Assembly (NCBI GenBank): GCA_963966275.1
Contig: CAWZYQ010000207.1
Span: 1-5,085 of the forward strand
Origin: UBA10427 sp003500135
GTDB taxonomy: Bacteria; Bacteroidota; Bacteroidia; Cytophagales; Cyclobacteriaceae
Direction of reading: 5' to 3'
DNA length: 5,085 nt
The notes beneath the pieces are model-generated. The model did not search any database and had not been told where the DNA came from. It was given only the letters and a program-made list of their open reading frames with translations. This document shows, in pieces, positions 1-5,085 of this stretch. The number at the start of each line of letters is the position of its first letter. Positions within the stretch are counted from its first letter, which is position 1. The position numbers and the translations under genes are program-made.

Positions 1-1410
1 GAAAACGGATTGGTATGGTTTAACCGAAAAAAGGAAGGTGGGGTAAATGGATTTAATAAATTCGACGCTCAGGCTATCAAAATGAATGATGAGCCGCCAT
101 AAATGAAAATTTACAGTGAAAGTAAACGCTTCGACATAGCTTTAACAAATAAAGATAAGGTGAAGCTTTCATGTAAAGACAACTATATCACCATTGAATT
201 CGCTTCACTGGATTATATTGATCCGGGGAGTAACAACTTCAGGTACAAACTCGAAGGGTTTGATGCTGAGTGGATATTAAATGGGAATCGTTCATACGTC
301 AGTTACACAATCCTGCCCGGTGGAACCTACACTTTCCGCATTACGGGAAGTAATAATGATGGGGTATGGAATGAAGAAGGAGCTGAATTAAAACTGATTC
401 TCACTCCACCGTGGTATAAAACATGGTATTTCAAAGTTGCCCTGGTGTTGTTTATTGCCTCAATGATCTATATCATTTTCAGTATACGCCTTAGAATTTG
501 GAAAAACCAGAAGAAATTGCTCAAGCAAAAAGTTACATAGCGCACCCTTGAAATAGCCAAAAAAAAACAAAGAAATCCAACAGAAGGCAGATAAGCTCCT
601 TGAGGCCAACGAGAAGATTAAGGGCATTAATGAAAACTTTGCACGGATCGTTGAGCAAAGACGTACCAGACTTAAAAAAATCAACCAGGAGCTTGTGTCA
701 ATTAACCAGCAACTGGATATGTTTCCCTACAAAACCAGTCATGACTTTAGAAGCCCCATCACAACACTTCTTGTGTTGAGCGCGGTAGCCCGATATGAAT
801 TGGAAAACACTGCTGAAGACCGGGCCATTAGGCTATTTAACTGTGTGAAAGAAACGGCTACCGCAATGGACAAGCTGCTCGAAAAGCTCAACTAAACGCA
901 TCTTATTCCCTCTTCACCGGTAAAAAATGAAGAAGTGGACCTGCATCAATTGGTTCATGGGCTTATGGAAAAATTTAATTTTCCCAATGAGCAAATAAAG
1001 TGGCAGTATGAAATTAACTTACCCACTAATATCATTAAAATTGATTGTTCAATCGCATTATTTACTGCTATCGATTATTTGGTCGAAAATGCCATTGATT
1101 TTGCCAGGAATCCGTCTGAACTTCAAATTAGTATTTTGATAAATGAGTTGAGTAGTAATCTTCTGAAATTATGATATCTGACAGTAGTGATGGCCTGAAA
1201 CATGAAATTGTACCCTGGCTATTTGATATGTACTATCGGGGAAGTATGCGTTCGAAAGGTAAGGGTTTAGGGTTGTACGTAGTTAAAAAAGCGGAGGAAA
1301 AATTGAAAGGTAAAATTAACGTTGACCAAACAAGCTCCAAAGGCGCGACCATTATTATGACCATTCCGTTTACAAGCATTGAACAGAAAAAGGCGGTAAT
1401 CTCTAAGTAA
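1..1410 (+). pseudogene. Broken sensor histidine kinase (propeller/Y_Y_Y/HisKA/HATPase), 5'-truncated by the window
   Basis: Remnant of a membrane-bound two-component sensor kinase. Stitching frames together gives the usual order. A last propeller motif (GGVNGFNKFD, about 37-66) runs into the PP linker. A Y_Y_Y domain follows (about 150-410; YKLEGFD, SYTILPGGTYTFRI, GSNNDGVWNEEG). Next come one membrane helix (about 424-494), a Lys/Glu/Gln-rich coiled coil (about 500-720), a HisKA domain with H-box SHDFRSP (His codon 740-742), an ATPase N-box (VENAIDFA, about 1087-1110) and a G2 box (GKGLGLYVV, about 1258-1284). No receiver or DNA-binding domain follows the ATPase, so it is a classical kinase rather than a hybrid. 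The frame is broken by TAA at 100-102, TAG at 538-540, an extra A in the run at 559-567, TAA at 893-895, and a one-base loss near 1159-1170. The G1 box reads DSSDGL, lacking the first Gly of DxGxG. The final TAA at 1408-1410 is at the natural domain end. Domain calls are firm; the signal it sensed is unknown. Confidence 0.88.
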
Positions 1411-1412
1411 TT

Positions 1413-1444
1413 AAAAAAACCCTGCTGTTAGGGCAGGGTCTTTT
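1413..1444. terminator. Intrinsic terminator between the convergent kinase remnant and aceA
   Basis: A perfect 7-bp stem, ACCCTGC (1419-1425) with GCAGGGT (1433-1439), encloses a 7-base loop. Read on the minus strand, downstream of aceA, GCAGGGT runs into an uninterrupted T tract, and the stem can extend through a G-U pair and several A-U pairs. This is a strong rho-independent terminator for the aceBA transcript, about 40 bp beyond the aceA stop. Read on the plus strand, the tail is CTTTTGG, with an A-C mismatch at the stem base. It probably also ends the kinase transcript, but less efficiently. Confidence 0.88.
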
Positions 1445-1480
1445 GGCATATGTGCCTATGGTTCAGGAAATGAGTGCTTT

Positions 1481-2761
1481 TTATTGCACAAACTGTGCAG
1501 TTTCAGTTGAGTCTTTCATTGCTACTGTTGAGGATTCACCTTGTTGGATAGTGTTTTGAACAAAATCAAAATAGCCTGTTCCAACAAAAGACTGGTGTTT
1601 TACAGCTGCGAATCCATCTTTTTGTAGGGCAAATTCACGTTCCTGCAACTCGGAATATCCTGCCATACCTCTTTCCCTGTAGGCTTTCGACAACTCAAAC
1701 ATTGAAGTATTCAGAGCATGGAAGCCTGCAAGGGTAATAAACTGGAACTTATATCCCATTTCTGCCAGTTTTTCCCTAAAGCCCAGCATTTCATTGCGTG
1801 TGAGCTTAGATGCCCAGTTAAACGATGGCGAACAGTTGTAGGCCAACATTTTATTCGGGAATTTTTCATGGATTGCCTCGGCAAATTCACGCGCCTCGCC
1901 AAGATCGGGATGTGAAGTTTCCATCCAAAGTAAATCGGCATATGGCGCATATGAGAGTCCTCGGTCAATACCTTGCTCAATACCACTTTTCACGTTGAAG
2001 AACCCTTCTTTACTTCGGCCTCCTGTTAGGAATTTGTGGTCACGTGGGTCGATATCGGCGGTTAGCAGACCTGCTGCATCGGCATCGGTACGGGCAATCA
2101 AAATGGTGGGCACTCCCATTACATCACTGGCCAGCCGGGCTGCAATCAACTTATTTATGGCTTCTTGTGTAGGTACAAGTACCTTGCCGCCCAGGTGTCC
2201 ACATTTTTTGGCTGATGAGAGTTGATCTTCGAAGTGTACGCCTGCCGCACCGGCCTCGATCATGCTTTTCATAAGCTCATAAGCATTGAGGTTACCACCA
2301 AACCCGGCCTCTGCGTCTGCTACGATCGGTACTACCCAGTCCTTCTCACTGACTCCGTTTACAGAATCAATTTGCATTCTACGCAGTAGCGCCCCATTAA
2401 TTTTTTTTATAACAGCCGGTACAGAATTAACCGGGTATAAAGATTGATCCGGGTACATTTCTCCTGCCAGGTTGGCATCGGCAGCTACCTGCCAGCCACT
2501 TAAATAAATGGCTTCCAAACCAGCAGAAACTTCCTGTACAGCCTGATTACCTGTCAGTGCGCCGAGCCCAGCTACAAACGGCTGCGATTTTAGCTTTTTC
2601 CATAAGGTCTCGGCGCCCCGCTTTGCCAGTGTATACTCTATTTTAATGGGGCCTCTGAGGTTGATCACCTCTTCTGCGGTGTAGGGCCTTTCCGTGTTTT
2701 CCCATCTTGGGTTTTCAGCCCAATCTTGTTTCAGTTCATTGATCATATGTTGCTTTTCCAT
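1481..2761 (-). CDS. aceA: Isocitrate lyase
   Basis: Cytoplasmic enzyme (EC 4.1.3.1) that cleaves isocitrate to succinate and glyoxylate, the first step of the glyoxylate shunt. At 426 residues it is close to the usual bacterial length (E. coli AceA is about 434) and aligns end to end by eye. The N-terminus carries the family pattern NPRWENTERPYTAEEVINLRG. Next come SGWQVAAD (88-95) and the acidic metal-binding stretch ADAEAGFGG (148-156). The catalytic loop is KKCGH at 185-189, with active-site Cys187. NCSPSFNW (309-316) binds substrate, VGTGYFD is at 393-399, and the C-terminal family motif GESSTVAMKDSTETAQF is intact. The ATG at 2761 places the start where homologues begin. No Shine-Dalgarno sequence precedes it, as is common in Bacteroidota; a second Met at residue 6 is less likely. 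It lies 27 bp after the aceB stop, so the two are co-transcribed and aceA ends at the shared terminator. No disruptions seen. Confidence 0.97.
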   Translation of the reverse strand: MEKQHMINELKQDWAENPRWENTERPYTAEEVINLRGPIKIEYTLAKRGAETLWKKLKSQPFVAGLGALTGNQAVQEVSAGLEAIYLSGWQVAADANLAGEMYPDQSLYPVNSVPAVIKKINGALLRRMQIDSVNGVSEKDWVVPIVADAEAGFGGNLNAYELMKSMIEAGAAGVHFEDQLSSAKKCGHLGGKVLVPTQEAINKLIAARLASDVMGVPTILIARTDADAAGLLTADIDPRDHKFLTGGRSKEGFFNVKSGIEQGIDRGLSYAPYADLLWMETSHPDLGEAREFAEAIHEKFPNKMLAYNCSPSFNWASKLTRNEMLGFREKLAEMGYKFQFITLAGFHALNTSMFELSKAYRERGMAGYSELQEREFALQKDGFAAVKHQSFVGTGYFDFVQNTIQQGESSTVAMKDSTETAQFVQ

Positions 2762-2788
2762 AGTAAATAGTATTGTTTTGTTCTTTGA

Positions 2789-4405
2789 TTACTCTATTTC
2801 TTCGTATGCCGGCAGCGTAAGGAAATCGATGAATTCCTCTGATTTTACCAGTTTGTCAAAAAGTGAAATGGCTTCCGGGAACCTTCCTTTTTCATAATTT
2901 TCATGTCCGACATAGTCTTTGATCTTATCCAGTTCTTCTTTCAACAATTCCTTGAATAATTCATAGGTGATGGTTCGGCCGTCCATTAGCTTCGATTTGT
3001 TTTTAATCCATTGCCATATTTGTGTTCTTGATATCTCAGCCGTTGCCGCATCTTCCATGAGATTATATAAGGCTGCACAACCCACACCACGAAGCCAGCT
3101 TTCGATGTACAACACACCTACATTGATGTTCATTCTAAGGCCATTTTCAGTAATGGTTCCATCGGGAACTTCAACCAGGTCGGCAGCAGTTACATGTACA
3201 TCATTCCGTTTTTTGCTCAATTGATTTTTCTCAGGCATATAAGTGTCGAATATTTCCAAAGCCACGGGTACAAGGCCGGGGTGAGCAACCCAGGTTCCGT
3301 CATGTCCGTCTTTTACTTCCCTAAGCTTATCCTCCTTCACTTTATTTATGGCGATTTCATTGGCATCGGTATTGTTTTTTATAGGTATTTGTGCCGCCAT
3401 ACCACCAATCGCCATGGCGCCACGCCGATGACAGGTTTTGATCACCAATTGTGCATAGCTTCTCATAAAGGGTACAGTCATGGTTACCTGCGCGCGTTCT
3501 GGTAGTACAAAACCCTCAAGATTTCTGAATTTTTTGATATAAGAGAAAATATAATCCCAGCGGCCGCAATTCAGGCCAGCCATGTGGTCTTTTAGTTCAT
3601 AAATGATCTCGTTTAATTCAAACGATGCCAGAATTGTTTCGATCAGTACTGTTGCTTTGATAGTACCTTTTGGTATACCGAGGTACTCCTGAGCAAAAAC
3701 AAAGACATCATTCCACAACCTTGCTTCTAAATGGCTTTCCAGTTTGGGCAGGTAGAAGTAAGGGCCCGTACCATTTTCCATTAGTTGATTGGCGTTGTGA
3801 AATAGATACAACCCGAAATCAACAAGGCTGCCACTCATGGGTTCGTCATCAAATAAGATATGCTTTTCCTCTAGGTGCCATCCTCTCGGACGAACAATAA
3901 GGGTGGCAATTTCATCATTGAGTGAGTATGACTTGCCATTATCAGGATTTACGAAGTCGATCTTCCTTCGAATCGCATCCATCAGATTGATATGGCCTTC
4001 TATATTATTGGTCCAGCTCGGTGTGTTGCTATCTTCGAAATCTGCCATAAACACCTTTGCACCCGAGTTCAGTGCATTGATGATCATTTTTCGATCTACC
4101 GGCCCGGTAATTTCCACTCTTCGATCCAGCAGGTCTTCAGGAATAGGCGCTACTTTCCAGTCGCTCTCACGGATATGTTTTGTATCAGGCAAAAAGTTTG
4201 GCATCACGCCTTTATCAATCTCCTTTTGTCTGGTTTTCCTTTCTTCGAGGAGATTTTTTCTGCGTTTGTTAAACCTTTTGTGCATTTCACCCAGAAAAGT
4301 CAATGCTTCCTTACTAATGATCCGCTCATAGTTGGTGCGATGTGCTCCTGTAACACTAATGTGTTCGGGGCAGGTGAATGGTCTTTCTAGAGTGTCTTGT
4401 GTCAT
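2789..4405 (-). CDS. aceB: Malate synthase A
   Basis: Cytoplasmic enzyme (EC 2.3.3.9) that condenses glyoxylate with acetyl-CoA to give malate, the second glyoxylate-shunt step. The family signature KDHMAGLNCGRWDYIF is complete at residues 272-287. Other conserved stretches are DRRVEITGPVDRKM, VFMADFEDS, PRGWHLEEKH (Arg174 aligns with the catalytic Arg), GPYFYLPK, GTIKATVLIET, GHDGTWVAHPGL and LMEDAATAEISR, whose Asp452 aligns with the proposed catalytic base. The C-terminus FIDFLTLPAYEEIE is typical. With the ATG at 4405 the protein has 538 residues, matching the A isoform (E. coli AceB 533) and not the roughly 720-residue G isoform. The frame is open back to an ATG at 4456, but the extra 17 residues match nothing in homologues and that ATG lies upstream of the candidate promoter's -7 box. 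A weak purine tract (AAAAAGAG) lies about 8-15 bases before the chosen start. It is the first gene of the aceBA operon. Confidence 0.96.
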   Translation of the reverse strand: MTQDTLERPFTCPEHISVTGAHRTNYERIISKEALTFLGEMHKRFNKRRKNLLEERKTRQKEIDKGVMPNFLPDTKHIRESDWKVAPIPEDLLDRRVEITGPVDRKMIINALNSGAKVFMADFEDSNTPSWTNNIEGHINLMDAIRRKIDFVNPDNGKSYSLNDEIATLIVRPRGWHLEEKHILFDDEPMSGSLVDFGLYLFHNANQLMENGTGPYFYLPKLESHLEARLWNDVFVFAQEYLGIPKGTIKATVLIETILASFELNEIIYELKDHMAGLNCGRWDYIFSYIKKFRNLEGFVLPERAQVTMTVPFMRSYAQLVIKTCHRRGAMAIGGMAAQIPIKNNTDANEIAINKVKEDKLREVKDGHDGTWVAHPGLVPVALEIFDTYMPEKNQLSKKRNDVHVTAADLVEVPDGTITENGLRMNINVGVLYIESWLRGVGCAALYNLMEDAATAEISRTQIWQWIKNKSKLMDGRTITYELFKELLKEELDKIKDYVGHENYEKGRFPEAISLFDKLVKSEEFIDFLTLPAYEEIE

Positions 4406-4423
4406 ATTTATAGCTCTTTTTAT

Positions 4424-4431
4424 TTCGCGAA
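4424..4431. promoter_or_regulatory. Second TTCGCGAA palindrome near the predicted aceB transcription start
   Basis: An 8-bp perfect palindrome, TTCGCGAA, lies 19 bp before the aceB start codon. With its left flank it reads ATTTCGC (4422-4428), the same half-site as in the 16-bp palindrome upstream, in direct orientation 45 bp apart (4422 versus 4467). It coincides with the predicted transcription start near 4430. An auxiliary operator for the same regulator is plausible, but an 8-bp palindrome can arise by chance. Confidence 0.4.
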
Positions 4432-4435
4432 CACC

Positions 4436-4467
4436 CAAACATAAGCATAAATCCATAAATAGCGAAA
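4436..4467 (-). promoter_or_regulatory. Candidate aceBA promoter (Bacteroidota-type -33/-7)
   Basis: On the minus strand TATGTTTG (4443-4436) matches the Bacteroidota primary-sigma -7 consensus TAnnTTTG exactly. Twenty bases upstream, TTTC (4467-4464) is a one-mismatch version of the -33 TTTG element. Transcription would then start near 4430, giving a leader of about 25 bases before the ATG at 4405. The -33 element lies inside the 16-bp palindrome, so a protein bound there would be placed to affect polymerase binding directly. The consensus match is seen; the start site is inferred. Confidence 0.6.
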
Positions 4468-4475
4468 TTTCGCTA
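4460..4475. promoter_or_regulatory. Perfect 16-bp palindrome, candidate operator of the aceBA operon
   Basis: TAGCGAAATTTCGCTA is a perfect inverted repeat with no spacer, centred about 62 bp before the aceB start and about 38 bp upstream of the predicted transcription start. It overlaps the -33 element. Its G/C-containing arms stand out in A+T-rich DNA. No T tract directly follows on the operon strand, so it does not look like a terminator. A dimeric helix-turn-helix protein is the natural binder. XRE-type regulators of the RamB/short-chain acyl class are known to control glyoxylate-shunt genes in some bacteria, but no such gene is in this window and the link is inference. Confidence 0.6.
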
Positions 4476-4622
4476 AATATTTTTTAAAAAAATTATTAAG
4501 GCATCAAATAGGCCTGTAATCCGCTTCAAATGAAGAAATTGAATATGTTGTATTATCCAGTTTCTGTAGTTGTGACATCGAATTGAATATTATGTATGAT
4601 AAATGGGATAAAAGAAGATCGT

Positions 4623-5085
4623 TTATTGTGGCAGGCTCACTTTAAATACTGTGGCAGAATTTCCCAGTGATCTGAAGGTGATCTTTCCGCCGAGTTTATT
4701 GGCCACAATTTTCGTTTCATATAAGCCAATACCATAAACTTTTATGGGTTCCGTAGTTTTTGTAAACAAATCGAACAACTGGACATGGAGCTCTTTGAGG
4801 ATACCCATTCCGTTGTCCTGTACTGCTGTGTAGAAACTATTGTTTTCATCATCAAATCCTGATTAGGTAGCAATGATCTTGTTCTTTTTGCCGCGCTCAA
4901 TAAATTTGATACTGTTTTCCAGTAGATAAAAGGGATTTACCTTGATCAACCGGGCATCAGTAATAATAACACGATTGTTTTCCACTTTAAGCTGAAAATC
5001 AATTTCATTGAAATGTGGGGTTTTATTATAGTAATCCAACACTTCGTGAAACAATGTCATAAAATCAGCGGGTTTTTTATCTATT
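4623..5085 (-). pseudogene. Sensor histidine kinase ATPase domain with an in-frame stop, 5' end outside the window
   Basis: The C-terminal 154 codons of a second two-component sensor kinase are visible; the phosphoacceptor His region and any sensor domain lie beyond 5085. Reading from the right edge there is a linker (PADFMTLFHEVLDYYNK), then the ATPase N-box (LLENSIKF), the G1 box DNGMGI (codons about 4822-4805), the F-box (LFDLFTK), the G2 region (VYGIGLYETKIVANKLGGKI) and the natural end VFKVSLPQ. A TAA at 4863-4865 cuts the domain between the N-box and G1, and the same frame continues on both sides, so this is a nonsense change and not a frameshift. The G2 box has Val where the first Gly of GxGxG is expected. 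A restart at the ATG at 4808 would give only 61 residues without an N-box, so no active kinase results. It lies upstream of aceB on the same strand; no terminator is evident after its stop. It is a different kinase from the one at the left. Confidence 0.8.

Noticed and set aside
460..684. Minus-strand 74-codon frame
   Set aside because: Antisense to the membrane helix and coiled-coil part of the kinase remnant; its hydrophobic look comes from the complement of Lys/Glu-rich codons.
1..1410. Possible stop-codon readthrough or an alternative genetic code in the left kinase
   Set aside because: Frameshifts and a lost G1-box glycine accompany the stops, and aceA and aceB have no in-frame stops, so gene decay explains it better.
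1445..1456. GGCATATGTGCC, a small 4-bp stem hairpin just downstream of the aceA stop
   Set aside because: The stem is too short to matter beside the strong terminator that follows it on the minus strand.
1711..2225. Short open frames on both strands within aceA
   Set aside because: They overlap isocitrate lyase in other frames and contain no recognisable motif.
3837..4331. A 164-codon open frame on the plus strand opposite aceB
   Set aside because: It lies wholly antisense to the strongly conserved aceB coding sequence, shows no recognisable domain and has no start context; it is a shadow frame.
3194..4390. Other open plus-strand frames of 76-132 codons opposite aceB
   Set aside because: All are antisense to aceB and show no family resemblance; chance frames opposite a conserved gene.
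4530..4586. Plus-strand 18-codon frame starting MKKLNMLYYPVSVVV, resembling the start of a signal peptide
   Set aside because: It ends after 18 codons, has no ribosome-binding site and lies in A+T-rich intergenic DNA where such frames are expected by chance.
4537..4590. Direct repeat of AATTGAATAT at 4537-4546 and 4581-4590
   Set aside because: Ten A+T-rich bases repeated in A+T-rich intergenic DNA; no mobile-element ends or target duplication are associated with it.
1..5085. Search by eye for CRISPR arrays, tRNA or rRNA genes, insertion-sequence ends or toxin-antitoxin genes
   Set aside because: No regularly spaced repeats, RNA-gene sequences, transposase motifs or small-gene pairs are visible.

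Overview
The window looks like a chromosomal segment from a member of the Bacteroidota, probably of the Cytophagales type. The evidence is moderate to low G+C, the absence of clear Shine-Dalgarno sequences before good genes, a promoter element matching the Bacteroidota -7 consensus TAnnTTTG, and a sensor kinase of the two-component-propeller/Y_Y_Y type. The genus cannot be told from the sequence alone.

Layout: (1) Positions 1-1410, plus strand, hold the 3' part of a membrane sensor histidine kinase that is broken by three in-frame stops and two frameshifts. The order last propeller motif, Y_Y_Y domain, membrane helix, coiled coil, HisKA, HATPase is still readable. (2) A hairpin terminator at about 1413-1444 lies between the convergent kinase remnant and aceA. 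(3) Positions 4405-1481, minus strand, hold an intact two-gene glyoxylate-shunt operon: aceB (malate synthase A) followed after 27 bp by aceA (isocitrate lyase). (4) Positions 4406-4622 form the operon's control region, with a candidate promoter and a perfect 16-bp palindrome over its -33 position. Upstream of the palindrome (4476-4622) the DNA is A+T-rich and I see no gene in it. (5) Positions 4623-5085, minus strand, hold the ATPase domain of a second sensor histidine kinase. It has an in-frame stop and runs off the right edge.

Isocitrate lyase splits isocitrate into succinate and glyoxylate, and malate synthase condenses glyoxylate with acetyl-CoA to malate. Together they allow growth on acetate, fatty acids or other C2-yielding substrates by bypassing the CO2-releasing steps of the TCA cycle. 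Both enzymes keep their catalytic motifs and usual lengths, so the pathway appears functional. Both flanking kinases look decayed, so the operon sits between dead sensor genes, and nothing links those kinases functionally to the shunt.

I found no new system here. The items most worth a second look are the palindromic operator with its spaced half-site copy in front of aceB, and the well-preserved yet multiply interrupted kinase at the left.
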